DNA from: Cololabis saira
Lineage: Eukaryota; Chordata; Actinopteri; Beloniformes; Belonidae
Assembly (NCBI RefSeq): GCF_033807715.1
Contig: NC_084590.1
Location: 36,173,505 to 36,237,504, forward strand
DNA length: 64,000 bases
Reading direction: 5' to 3'
The notes below the pieces were generated by a model. The model was not told the origin of the DNA and did not search any database. It saw only the letters and a list, made by a program, of their open reading frames with translations. A program made the translations under genes and the position numbers. Position 1 is the stretch's first letter. Every line of letters begins with the position of its first letter. Shown piece by piece: positions 15,271-26,828 of the stretch.

Positions 15271-17600
15271 AGCAAGAGAGAGAGGGTGAGAGAGAAGTTG
15301 TGTGTGTTGACGGAGGATGTCATGCAGGGGGTTGGTGATGGAGGTCGGGGAGGTCGGGGGGTGAGGAAGTCACACAGGTAGGGGACACTGATTCAGGTGG
15401 TGGGACCATGCAGTCACAAATGTCTCAATCTACAAACTAACCCTGCATGACTAGTCTTGGGCAACAGCTAATGGCCCCCAATTACAGTTTCTCTGTCCTC
15501 CAGAAAGCAGCCAGTGTGGCGTGACCCTCTGAAATGAGTCTCTGTCACTGCTGCATAGCGACAGCTCACACGTTTAGAGAGCGAGATAACCTAAGGAGAT
15601 GTCTTTTTTTTGTATTTATTTAGTATTTGTTTTTATCGCCAACATTTTTTTGTTTAAAGTTGAATGAACAGTGTGAGCAGACGGTTCGTGTTGCAGTCTT
15701 TATGAAGTCATCAAGGACACGAGATGGCAAGGGTGGGAAAAAAAGCAGGGAGAGGGTCTGAGGTGGCGAGGTCAACTGATGTTTCACCACGGTGCCAGAG
15801 AGGGACATTTTTTTCCATCAGGATGCCTCCTGTGGTCAGGGTTAATGTGGTGTTCTTAGGATAGAGATGTGCGGATGAATTAATTTTAGGGATGAGCAGA
15901 GGAGCGTGGAGACAGAGGGCCAGAGTCCACCGGTGGTGGGGCGAGGAGTGGGGGCCAGAATGGGAAAATGGGTTTTTGAGTGCAGATCTGTTGGCACCAT
16001 GTCCAACTTTACTTCAAAGTCAATTCAGTGTTCCTAGACTCTGCGCAAATGTTTGTTGTTTTAAACACCCTTTAATTCAACTTTCTTTTTTAGTTTTAGA
16101 TTCAGTGCTGATAGGATGAACTGTAGCGTGTGTGTGATGAATTCATTACATGGGACTTCCTGTCACATACAACAGTACATCTCCAACCGCCCTTTTACAA
16201 ACCAGTGAAGAGGTGATATTACTGTGACAATAGAAAACGTTCTGCTGATATCAGTTTCTGAGGTATTTCAACACTTGGAAAAAGTGAAAGATGACAGAAT
16301 TTGAGAGAAATAAACTGAACAAGTAAGTTTTTTTAATTCTCTTATTTATGTTCAAACCTATTAAGGTGCATTTTGCATCTTTTGCACGGTAATCTCCTGC
16401 ACATGAGGAAACACATCGCTAGTTTGAGTCTAAACACAACAGGGTCTCAGCTAACTTCTGCACAAGGACGGTAACTGTAGGCGCTTTGAGCAATCACAGG
16501 GTGACAAGACAGACACCATGGTTGACTGAGTGTGAAGCATTTTTTTCTTTACTCATGGAATAATAGATAACTTGGATTTCACATTATGTGGCTCAGTGCC
16601 AGAATCTTAACGTTTCAAACGCTGACTTGAATAAGCAAAGACGATTCAGAGGAGCTCCTGTGAGCCCCTTCTTGACAAAGTTCATGTTTACAGTAAAAAT
16701 TCATTTCACACTGATGGAAAGACTCAAGCTTATCATTACAAGGTGACGGCTGCGACCAGATGAAGCTGAGATGATTGATTCCACTGGTGAATGACAGTGT
16801 TTTAATAAGTATCAGCTTTCCTTTTCAGTTTAATGTAAAACAAATCTGCATTTACTGTATGGCTGCATCAGTTGTTTAACGTATTTCTGTCTTCTCCAAT
16901 CTAAATGAGATATGTCCCTTTTTTTTGACAATGATCCCATTTAGCTCCCTGATTACAAAGCCACGCCAACATCGATCTGTGGATGAGGTAAAAGGAAATG
17001 TGCTGATTCCACATGGTTATACATTAACTGCTAACAAAAAAGAAATAAAAAGAGCTTATAGACTTGAACAGATAACCCGCTACTGGATCTGACAGAGAAA
17101 GCAGATAAATTGCTGACAGAAAAAGTAGTCTTGACACTAAAGGTCATTGTAGCTCCCGTCACATTTTTGTGTTACTGCTGCGTTTATGGCCAGAATAAAA
17201 ATCTATGATTATTGGATATTGGTTGAAGAGAAAGGAGACTTCATTTATAATTTTCCTTTATTTCAAAGAGGTAAAAATACATTTGAAATAGTTTTACCTC
17301 AAATTTGACCTCAAAATGTTTTAGTTTGTGCTTTTATACTTGATTATAGTGTCATTGCACATTTCATGTTTAATTCCAAAAGCGCCAGTAGCAACAGGAA
17401 ACAACATATTGTAAAAACACTCTGCCGCAAAAGTCATGTGACTTAAGTATCAACAGAAAAAAAAATAAATGCACAACTTACTTAATGGACTTACGTTAGT
17501 TTTTCTTATATGCAAAAAGCCATATTTACCCTTTTCACCTTGCAAAATGTTTATTTCAGAAGCTTATAGGAAATCAGCTAAAACCTTTCCAGAGATGCAT
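15271..17600. other. Intergenic, no feature recognised
   Basis: A somewhat GC-rich stretch just after the microsatellite (to about 16000), then AT-rich DNA. No gene, RNA or repeat family is recognised. Confidence 0.45.
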
Positions 17601-17607
17601 CTCCTAC

Positions 17608-17705
17608 CTGTGTCTGTGAGATAGTCAAAAACTTTGAACTTGGCACAGAGGTGATGAAGAGTATCCAGATTTTTCTCCCCAACTATTATTTCTTTGCTTG
17701 GAAAA
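17608..17705 (-). other. Exon-like segment, minus strand, unidentified
   Basis: Read on the minus strand it has an acceptor (CTCTTCAACCTACTTACAG), a 98-nt open body and a donor CACAG|GTAGGA. It would encode FPSKEIIVGEKNLDTLHHLC followed by AKFKVFDYLTDT, with start phase 2 and end phase 1. No family is recognised. It may be a chance exon-like stretch, a pseudoexon or part of an unknown gene; see also 18640-18765 and 21636-21782. Confidence 0.25.
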
Positions 17706-18119
17706 CTGTAAGTAGGTTGAAGAGGTGTATTTATACACACAACCACATACGTATGGTTTCACAAATTAATTAAAAAGGCATTCTTTAGATCAATTCCATT
17801 ATATTCAATTCAATTCAAATGAATTAAATTAATTCCAAAGCCAAGTTCTAAAGCATCCCATCAATATGTGCCAAAATTGATTTTTATGACACCATTTACA
17901 GTTTCAGAGATCACACATGTTCTCCAAATCTTCACCGGCTTTGACACATATGCTGACCAGTACTTTCCAAATGTAATATCATTATTGTTGTTATTCTATA
18001 TCACATACACATTCAAATAGACAGACTCACTGGTTTCTGTTCAATGACAAAAAAAACCTTTCATATCTGTCACTATTCAATTTTCTTAGCACTAATCACA
18101 GTTTACATTCCGGTATCAG

Positions 18120-18455
18120 TCTCCTGATCCCCGAAACATGTACCTCCTTCGGCTCTCTAACTTTTCGGTTTTCTGCTTTATCTGACTGGAATAATCTGCA
18201 ACTGACCCGAAACATGAGCTAATGTATTTCACTCTCGACCTCTCAAAAATTAATTACAGACATGGACGCTGCACTTAGGTTTAGCTATTTACTTTTTAAT
18301 ACCATGACTGCATTTACTGGACATTTTCTTTTGGTTTGCTGTAATAATGGTTCTTTTCATTCATGCTGTTTCTGTCTTGTATCCGTCTCTCATGCTGCCT
18401 TTTGTCCAGGTCGTCAATGTCAAGATTTTAAATAAAGGTTAAGTGAAAATTATTA
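18120..18455 (+). mobile_element. LINE 3'-end relic
   Basis: Broken frames contain phrases such as ATGTACCTCCTTCGGCTCTC and TGGAATAATCTGCAACTGAC, which resemble the WN-x-L motif at the C terminus of L2/CR1-like ORF2 proteins. The ending TTTGTCCAGGTCGTC... AAATAAAGGTTAAGTGAAAA is the typical tail of these fish elements. It is 5'-truncated and has many stops. Confidence 0.55.
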
Positions 18456-18612
18456 TTGTTATCATTGTTTTATGTATAAGTAAATTATCTTCTTTCAATC
18501 TATGTAGACTCGTGAGCTCATTTTGACTAAGAAAAAAGATTTGACCTCACTGCTTTTATCCAAACTTTTTTTTTTTTTAATGTTATTTAATTTTTTTATG
18601 TTTGCTAATATT

Positions 18613-18765
18613 TCAGGTCTTTTCAGAACCCTTTTCTGCAGGCCTTTGATGATGAGGCCTTGGCTTAAGCATCTGGTTCAGTTGTAGTAAGTGTTCATTG
18701 AGAGCAGTCAGTTCCTCCGGCCTGTACAGTAGGTGTGCATCATATCTGGTCCTGGTACTGTGAAA
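18613..18765 (-). other. Exon-like segment with stop codon, minus strand, unidentified
   Basis: Read on the minus strand: acceptor TTGTTTTTTTCACAG, then an open stretch TRYDAHLLYRPEELTALNEH followed by LLQLNQMLKPRPHHQRP and a TGA at 18613-18615, with ATTAAA-like A-rich DNA beyond. It looks coding in composition, with an amphipathic helix-like Leu pattern. Its phase does not join cleanly to the other minus-strand candidate at 17608-17705. No family recognised. Confidence 0.25.
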
Positions 18766-19134
18766 AAAACAACATTTGTCTGGTAGAATGGGTCTCAAAC
18801 AGAGAGTGAGTTGCCCTATTGCTTATGAAGCAACTTATTGCTTCATTTATTACACAAACAAACTTGGATAATGATCTTCCTATTTCCTCTTGAGATTGCA
18901 TTTAAAATGTGTCATATGTTGCCATGGTGACTTCACCTTGTTCAACTGCTTAGTGGCTCAGTGCTTACATCAAACTATCCTTAATAGGAAGCACTTAGTC
19001 AAATAAAACAGCAGGAATGTTTATTTTATGGCGTGTAATATATGTTTTGTATGTAGGATCCAGACAAAGAAAGTGGGTGGTGTTAAAAAAAATACACTCA
19101 ATAGGAAAAATATTACATATTATTATATATTATA

Positions 19135-19262
19135 TCAATGATGATGGACTGGTGACCTGTCCAGGGTGTAACCCCTGCCTCTCACCTGAAATGAGCTGGG
19201 ATAGGCTCCAGCAGACCCCCGTGACCCTGCAAGGGATAAAGCGGGTATAGATAATGGATGGA
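19135..19262 (+). repeat. Fish interspersed repeat, RTE-like LINE tail
   Basis: GGTGACCTGTCCAGGGTGTA, GGGATAGGCTCCAGCAGACC and GGGATAAAGCGGGTATAGAT followed by ATGGATGG form the well-known fish repeat that ends in a GGAT-type tail. A second copy lies at 53215-53345 and a short inverted piece at 34362-34416. Confidence 0.75.
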
Positions 19263-19958
19263 ATATCAATGATATGAAGAAATTAGGGCTACATATCTTG
19301 TCATAGGTCTAAATCACTCTACTGTTTTTTTTTTCAGAAAAACTTTGTTCAATAAATCCAGCATCAGTGGATTCCAGCATGAAATCTGGAAAGTAAAATA
19401 ATAAAACAAGTTTATAAATGGTTAAAATGAATATTGATTTTGTCAGATGATTGTTTTGTAAATCACAGGACTAAAAGTGCTTTCTGCCACTAACGTTTAC
19501 TGAGAATCGAGATTCAAGGCAGGAAGAAAATAGCATTTAACCTCATCTCATGTAGCTATGTGTTACAGGCAGATTACAGAAAATTCACAGAGGAGATTGG
19601 ATTTGGTGGATTTTACAGCAAGTGCTTAAAAAGCAGCTATTGCATGAGGTTTGTTGACTTTTTCCCCCCTTTGGTGTCATGTTGGGTAATTCTGGTTGTA
19701 CAACTTCAACAGCAGTGTTTTTTGTTCTGCAGCGTTTCAGTCAGAACATTCCACCTCTCATGGCTGCTAATGGGAGGTGTACGTGCCTGTGCATTAATTA
19801 GGGGGCTGTGAACTTGCCATTTAATTGCAGAGGAAGCCGAGCAGGTAATTACTTCAAAATCTCTGAGTGTACCAACAAAAAAAGGAAGAAAAAAAAAATC
19901 CTGAGTGCACCTTTGTCCCTGTGTCTCCCCCGCAGCCACCAGGTCCATCATCATCATC
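19263..19958. other. Intergenic, no feature recognised
   Basis: AT-rich. An acceptor-like T-rich CAG at about 19732 is followed by a short open stretch without any recognisable homology. Confidence 0.45.
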
Positions 19959-19966
19959 ATGGATGG

Positions 19967-20002
<36 letters not shown>

Positions 20003-20009
20003 ATGGATA
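19959..20009. repeat. (GGAT)n microsatellite
   Basis: About 12 GGAT units with one GGAC variant, preceded by (ATC)n at 19947-19960. GGAT arrays of this kind often mark the 3' tail of RTE-like LINEs in fish, but no LINE body is visible next to it. Confidence 0.9.
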
Positions 20010-21445
20010 CCTCATAGCTTTACACATTTACATGCAGCTATAATTGAGATGCAGTCTAAAATCCACACAGGAACGTTTTCCTGCTTCTTTCTACTTAATA
20101 TACTCAAATCTTAAAAACATTGTCATGTTATCATACATAAAACATTTCTGGTATTCACTGAATATGTCTGGTACATAAATGACCCTATATTACAAAGATT
20201 TCCCTCCAGCAAAAAGTCCATAGCTTAGAGGTGTCATTGAGTAAACATGAGATAAAAGCATCGCAGCATCATTTTTAAATGAACTGCTGCATAACGAGAC
20301 TTCCTATCGCACCGCTGTTCATATCAAGCTCTTCCTTGTAGGCCTGTGTTTGACTTCCTGCTGACTGAGTCGGCCTTCAGCAGCTAAATAACGGCTTGGG
20401 TTTGATCCACTCGTGTTCCTGTCTCGGGAAATGTATCCAAAGTGGTGCACCCTTCATGGACAGTTTGTCTGATCAAAATAAGACCAGGCTGATACTGTCT
20501 GCGTCATGTGCATGCCTTTCTCAGCTTTGTTGTTTTTTTTTCTTTATGTTGATCTCTTAAACTTAATACGAGAATAAGTACACAAAATATTGTAAAGGGT
20601 TTTTTCAAGTGCTCGTTTGTGTGTGCTCAGCACCGTGTATGAAATACTGCAGCTGTTTGCCTTATTCGTTAGGGGGCAGCACTGAGTTCAATAACAGAGT
20701 CACATCCTGCAGCCAAACTTTAGTTTTCTACCCTGAAACAAAAGATGCCTCTATGCCTTCTTCAGCTAAGTACAAAATTAACCACTGGTATGGAACTGGA
20801 GGCCTCACAAACTTGCGTCCAAGTCATGCAAATCTGCCCAGAGTTAACCAGCAAGCATTCACTAATAGTTAACTGGGAAATTAATACAGTTATTCTATAA
20901 GGGTAGGAGGAACACCTTCATACTTTGCACAAACATTTGGCTACAGATGCGCATTCAGGAAGGATGCTGGAACTATCTGATGAACAAAATCTACTCCCTG
21001 TTTGCGGAGCACCACCGAGACTCGGAGTGACCCTTAACAATTCTGCTCCACACATTTCGTATGAGCTTTTATCGGTGATACCAGTCGTGCGTCCTCTTGC
21101 TTCAGGACCATAACTCACCAACATCTGGGTTATTGCCCTGTTGTTGGAGGGCAGGTCTCTCATCTGCAATTGTTTAAATGTTTGATCGTTGCAAGCTAGA
21201 TTTTTTATCATGTTTCCACCCAAATAATTAAAATCTAAAAACATTAAAACACTGAAACATAATATTTGATAAGCATTTTCACAGTTTTTTTGCCATCAAA
21301 TTTTGTTGTGACTGAGCAGTTTTCAGCTGTTTAAATGTTTCAACATGAGATGAGACAAATATTGAGAGCCGATTAGCCAAACATGGATGGTTCATGTAAT
21401 TAAAACATAAAAGAACAACTCTGAGCATCCTCTTCACCAGACAAG
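20010..21445. other. Intergenic, no gene recognised
   Basis: The segment 20600-21130 is open in one frame on each strand in places (for example 20925-21113 + and 20918-21244 -) but shows no recognised family and no splice structure. Confidence 0.4.
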
Positions 21446-21449
21446 GGTT

Positions 21450-21610
21450 GAACAACAGCATGTATCCAGTCAGGGGCTTATTCAGAGCCTAACTCTGCCA
21501 CAGAGACGACTGCAGGAGATCCTTCCTGCCTACAGTTAAGTAGTGACAGTTGCCACAACCCATAACTTCCCTTTGGGGATTAATAAAGTATTATTGAACT
21601 GAACTGAATG
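21450..21610 (+). mobile_element. LINE 3'-end relic
   Basis: The phrase CGACTGCAGGAGATCCTTCC followed by TTCCCTTTGGGGATTAATAA and AGTATTATTGAACTGAACTG matches the usual end of fish LINEs, a short conserved 3' UTR with an AATAAAGTAT signal and a short tandem tail (here GAACT/TGAAC). Only the last 150 bp or so are present. Confidence 0.6.
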
Positions 21611-21635
21611 ATGACCAGAGTCGCTGTGTTTTCAC

Positions 21636-21782
21636 CTGATTCCATAGAGATAAGAGGTCTGCGTCTGCCACATGTCCTCCTGACAAAGTGGCTGTTGCTT
21701 CAACTCCTGAGTCAATATTGACCACCAGGCAAGAGGAGAGAAGAAGCAGCAGAGCAGCAGCTGGGAGGATGACATGCAGCAT
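21636..21782 (-). other. Candidate signal-peptide first exon, minus strand
   Basis: Read on the minus strand, an ATG at 21782 opens a 49-codon frame: MLHVILPAAALLLLLSSCLV then VNIDSGVEATATLSGGHVAD and ADLLSLWNQ, followed by a donor CAG|GTGAAA. The N-terminus has a classic secretory signal: a short n-region, a run of Leu and Ala, then a small-residue/Cys region. It would be the first exon of a small secreted or type I protein, but no downstream exon joins in phase with confidence and the family is unknown. Confidence 0.3.
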
Positions 21783-22983
21783 CCACTGCTACACACACAT
21801 CCACAGAAACACATCCACAAAAACCAAATGGGATGTCTTCTTTGTATCGTATTTGATCAAACTTGAAACTTGAAAATAAATTTTTCACATTACATTTGCA
21901 CAATTTAATTAGGCTACTCGAGTTTGCGTTTCTTGAAAACACAACAGTGTATAAGATTAAGATTTAATTTGAAAAATAAATAATAGTAATAATAAATAAT
22001 AATCATATTAAATGACTCACTTTTGAGATTTGTGAATAAATCCACAACTGTAACCACCTAAGTTATTTAGCCTTTGCAAAGGTGAATGATTTGTGTTTTT
22101 CACAGTTTTGGGTTTCAAAGGAAGAACTTCCATTGAAGGAGATGTACTATTCCCTTTTTTACACGTTGACCCAATTTCCTGAGATCTTAATGAAATGTCT
22201 GTGACATTGTCTGCTTAAAATATCACAGAAATTGACTTCCCTTTTCAGTAATTAGAGTCAGACAAGTGATTTTGCTCCTCCCCCTTTTCAGAGAAATGTG
22301 CCTCTTTTGAGATTTGTCATAAAGGTTTGCACAATGTCCTTCCGAAGTATAGAAAGTAAAGCAATTACGTAGAGTCTGGTTGGAGATAAAGATAAGGTGG
22401 CGGGATATTTCTTATCTAATCTGGGTTAGCGATGTCACAGAAACCTACAAATTTGAGTAGCTCACTGAATTACATATGTACAAAACCCTTCTGGTACCCA
22501 GACTAAGGGAGAAGGATGTGTAGTAGTTCCAACTTGGTCCCTTGAACCGTGCTGCTGGTAAACCTGTCAGAAACACAACTTCAAAGTGATAAAAAGCCAG
22601 TATTACATTTCATTATACTATTATTTTTTTATTTTCACAAGAAATCATTGACAATTAGGCTATTTTTAGAGCTGAATGGGAGTAGTCCAGAATTAGTCAT
22701 TCAATTTACCACCAATTACTGCAGAAATGAGGAGGTCAGGTGAATTGAGAACCCAAATAAACCATCAGACTTGATAAACGATTCGTTTGCTTTTTAACAC
22801 AGAAATCTTCTGTCATTACCTCAATCTTTCCAGTTTTAATGCAACATTAAATCCCTTCAACTACAGATGTTTTTGGTTTGTTCTTGTTGCAGGTTTGTTT
22901 GCAGGATTATTCAAAAGCTGATCCTGCATTGTTTCCAATCTTGTTTAGTATGTAGTTTGCTGGTAGAATTCATAATGGAACAG
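21783..22983. other. Intergenic, no feature recognised
   Basis: AT-rich with short A/T runs. No coding or repeat signal recognised. Confidence 0.5.
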
Positions 22984-23107
22984 TTCAGTTCAATTCAATT
23001 CAATTCAATTCAATTCAATTCAATTCAATTCAATTCAATTCAATTCAATTCAATTCAATTCAATTCAATTCAATTCAATTCAATTCAATTCAATTCAATT
23101 CAATTCA
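22984..23107. repeat. (AATTC)n pentanucleotide microsatellite
   Basis: About 23 near-perfect TTCAA/AATTC units. The 5-bp unit gives an open frame of repeating SIQFN, which is an artefact. A short relative, TTCAATTCAATTCAAATGAA, occurs at about 17802-17822. Confidence 0.97.
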
Positions 23108-24460
23108 AAAACGCCTCATTTGTTCCCGATGGGCAATTAAAAGAGAAAGAGAGCACTACAATGGACACAGACAGAAGTAAGGCATCCAAACAGATATAAT
23201 CATGAAGACAAACAGCCATAAAAACAGTAGAAATGTTATTGCTGTCCAAAGAGACCAGTCACAGCTCAAGTGCCACGAGCAGTTCAGAGGAAGAAGCTGA
23301 GATGACGGTGCTGGAGCAGAGAAGAGTCATTGTTTCGGTACTGAACTGCTGTAGGGACAAACATGAAGACAGATGCCTCTAAGTAGGTCCTTCATTTTCA
23401 TCTTTACCAGAAAATAATGCCAGATTTGAAATAATAAAATGGTTTCTTATTAGGCCAACAGCATATTTGATAAAAAAAAAACATGTGCGGTTTTACACTG
23501 AACATAGCAAACATATCCAATAACAGAGAACCTGTTTCCCCATTTAAGACAAACTGACTCATCACAAAGCTCTGAACAACAGTCTCTGCACGGATACAGT
23601 GGGCAGAGGCAGTTGTCCCCCAACCTGCAGTTTTCTGGATCAAGCCCTGTCAGATGTTGAAGGGCTGGTGAGCAAGACAGTGAATCCAGGTTATGGTTAT
23701 GAGAGAATCCAGGTTATGAGTGTGCTACTATTGTGCAGCCCACCAAACAGTTTCAAGAAACTTATTAAGTAAGCAGATATTATAGTTGCAAGAGCTAAAA
23801 CTAAAGCTTTATCATCTCTGAATCAAACACACTGTTGGAAACCGGCATCAACAATATAGATCTTGGTTAGCGCCTAATAAGTCTATTCAATCAAAGTATT
23901 AATGTAGGTTTGCTACATTAGGGTGTGCTTTGTTTTAAGGAGAGTGGACAAACGGTGCATTTTCAGGGCCCACCGTTGTGTGGCTACAGGTTGTTTGTTC
24001 AGTCAGAAAGTCATTAAATCAGTGCACATTAGTCTATAGTTTATCGGGTCATAGTTTCAGGGCCGAACAATACGTTTCTGTTGAGTGGTCATTGAAACTC
24101 GAAGCTGGATGTGATCTGGATGAGATCTGCCAGCCTCACAGGACAGAAAATCTGAATCCTCAAAAAAAAAAGAGAGAAATAATTGAATATAAGATTGAAT
24201 AAATATTGAAAGATGTTAAGACTTAACCAAACATTTCAGAGACAGAGACGAGTTTGCCGCACCGTGACTAACAGCTCAACCTCAAAGCTGGTCTAATCTG
24301 ATGTGATTTAATAAAGTAGAAGAGGAAGAAAAGCTCGATCCCTGTCTACACAATTGCCTTGTGCAGCCTGGGGAGCAAACACAGCCCCGAGACTTTCAAG
24401 TTCAACCGAGAAACACACACATATACACACCCTGTTACAATATGTGTTGACAGAGCCAAC
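23108..24460. other. Intergenic, no feature recognised
   Basis: No gene or repeat family recognised. Base composition is ordinary for the window. Confidence 0.45.
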
Positions 24461-24464
24461 ACCG

Positions 24465-24880
24465 TCGCTGTGACACACTGCCAGAGACTTGTAGCCGCAG
24501 GCCTCGCCAGTCCTCGCCAGCCCTCCCAGCGCAGGATCACCCACAGGTCATATTTATGAAGTGGGAGGAGTGGGCAGATGCCAGCATCTTCTTCACTTTC
24601 CTCTTCCTTATCTTCTATCAGCTGCAGATCAAGCCCTCCTCTCCCCATCAGCGTGTGTGTGCGCTGCCCTGCAGTCATCTCCCAGTGATTTGTGGGTGTG
24701 GTAATGAAATCTTATTGCAGTGACAGAGATCAAGGTGGCTGCCGTCATCTGAACGAGAGAAACTGTGATGCAATCACAGCACAACTGATAAGTGTCTTCG
24801 GGAAAACATGTCAACAGGCCGTCATTATCAGAAAATGACAAGAAGATTTGCATGATTAATGACCCTTTTTATGGGGGTCG
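24465..24880. promoter_or_regulatory. Candidate conserved non-coding element
   Basis: A non-repetitive, GC-richer block in AT-rich DNA with dense factor-like motifs: TGATGCAATC (C/EBP-like), AACTGATAAG and CATTATCAG (GATA), and ATTTGCATGATTAATGACC (octamer-like plus TAAT core). It holds no gene. The call rests on composition and motif density only; cross-species alignment would decide. Confidence 0.3.
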
Positions 24881-25844
24881 ACAAGACCAATTGGAATCTA
24901 ATCTACACAGAAATAGGATCTTTCTTCTTCTCTTTCGAAGCAGGGTGTCCTACTGAGTATTGTTTTTTTCCTTCTTAAACTTCCTGGTTGAATTATGGTC
25001 CTGAACTGCAGAGCTGCCCTGTGTTGAAAAGTAAACAGAAAAAAGCAGTTTTTTAAAGAAAATTATTAATTCTTTGTTGTTGTCTTTGCCAAGTTTCAAT
25101 GCTGCCTGTACTTTGAGCCATGCGGGCACTGAATTTAAAATTTTGTATTTTTCATCAGGTTTGTACATTTCTGAAGCTCTTTTATTTCATGCAACTGCAA
25201 TCAATGAAAAGCGAAAAAAGAAAAAAACGTCAGCAGCACAAGGAAAATGTGGACATAGACCAGTGGTTGAAGAAGTATTGAGACCACATGGTGAAACATA
25301 ATCCTACTTAAGTTTAAACTAAATAAATGTAAGCAGCAATGTGTAGTTAACGTACGGAAGTACTTATCTATACCCTCCAACCGATATGCTATTATATATA
25401 CCTTAGCTTTGTGAGAAGGAGCAGATTTAAACTAAGTTAAAAAAAACAACAATTTACATTTTATATAATACATCAATTACTCAAATCTGAAACGTGTTAT
25501 TTTGATTGAATTGCAACTTTACAGATACAAGAAAAGAAATAGCATTGCTGAATGCTCAATACAAATCTTGCATAAGTTAAAGTATAATCAAACCGTGTTA
25601 AAAGGGATAGCACCAATTTGCATTCCACTGTATCACGATTTTCTTTCCCTTTCCATCCACCTGACAGTTATTACACCCAGGTGGTCTTCTTCCTCGTCCG
25701 CATGCACAACCGAACAGCAGCTTTTCCCAAATTAGGCTGAAAGATGGACTGATATGATTATTAAAATGTGTTTTCTGTCTTTCTGTCTCTCTGAGATCAC
25801 CTCGTACCAAAATAACTCAGGTGCGTCTCTGCACTCAGTTGATA

Positions 25845-26150
25845 TGGTTCTTCTTCTTCTGCTTTTGACTGAGTCATCCAACTCCATCTAACACTATTCT
25901 CTGCATCCTCTTCTGTCACACAACTAACTTCTTATCCTCCTTCACTACATCCTTGGTCTTCCTCTACGTCTCCTTCCTCGTGTTTCCAACCTCATCATCA
26001 TACTGCTGATATATTCACTATATTCTCTCCTCTGTACACGTCCAAACCATCTCAGTCTAGCCTCTCTGGCTTTGTCTCCAAAAATAAAACATGCACCGTC
26101 AATCTGATATACTCATTCCTGATCCTGTCTTTGGTGTCATTCCTAGGAGG
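25845..26150 (-). mobile_element. LINE ORF2 C-terminal relic, minus strand
   Basis: On the minus strand, broken frames spell GDKAREARLRW then FGRVQRRENI, the conserved RLRWFGHVxRR segment near the C-terminus of fish LINE ORF2 proteins, followed by GRRRRGRPR-like codons. Several stops and frameshifts show an old 5'- and 3'-truncated copy. Clade is uncertain (RTE/Rex3 or L2-like). Confidence 0.65.
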
Positions 26151-26239
26151 ACCTGGCATGATAGCTTCTCATGCAGTACCATGGCATCCAACATTTATAC
26201 ACAAGGTCCGTCTATTTGAGTAACTTTCCAAAGTACTGA

Positions 26240-26828
26240 TAACAAAAATAACTCCGAACCCATTTCTTATTATTTTTTGGAATTCCTCATCGAATGGGAA
26301 ATATAGATCCCACAAAACTCAGGCTTATATCGCACTCTTTGATAACGGCAAAAGAACTTATCCTGCAATTCTGGAAAGGGAAAGATATTCCCTCATTGAA
26401 GTTATGGATCACTGAACTGACAGATACACTCCACCTGGAGAAAATAAGATACACTATTAATGACAAATGACCAGAGTTTGAAAAGATTTGGCATCCTTTA
26501 ATCTCTTTTCTTAAAGGAAACTGAACTGTGCAGTCTGTGGGTGGATATGGGAGGGAGAATGGGTTTTCGGTTTTTTGTTTTCCCTTTATTTTTTCATGTT
26601 TTGTTTCCTCAGGAGTTATTCTCACAGCTCAGTTTAGACATTTGTAGAATTTATTTTTCCTTTACACACAATCAAGCCCAACTGTGCTTGCTCCCTTTTT
26701 TTTGTGAGTGTACTGCTATCTTTTGTTCTTTTTTTGTGTAAAAAAAAAAAACAGACAAAAAAAACCAAACGATCATATGTCTAAAACTGTTGCAATTGAA
26801 AATTATTTGTTCAATAAAAATATTTGAA
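26240..26828 (+). mobile_element. L1-clade LINE 3'-end relic
   Basis: A decayed frame contains SLITAKELILQFWKGKDIPS then LKLWITELTDTLHLEKIRYT, the L1-type ORF2 C-terminal pattern (AKKxIxxxWK...W...MExEKxxx). A T-rich 3' UTR follows, with A runs and a terminal TTCAATAAAAATATTTGAAA. A related copy lies inverted at 57179-57478. Confidence 0.65.

Noticed and set aside
19732..19860. Acceptor-like and donor-like sites around 19732-19846 on + strand
   Set aside because: Would give exons of about 40 and 14 nt with no coding continuity; likely chance.
22867..23199. 110-codon frame with repeated SIQFN
   Set aside because: Pentanucleotide repeat translation; the flanking codons show no family and no start context.
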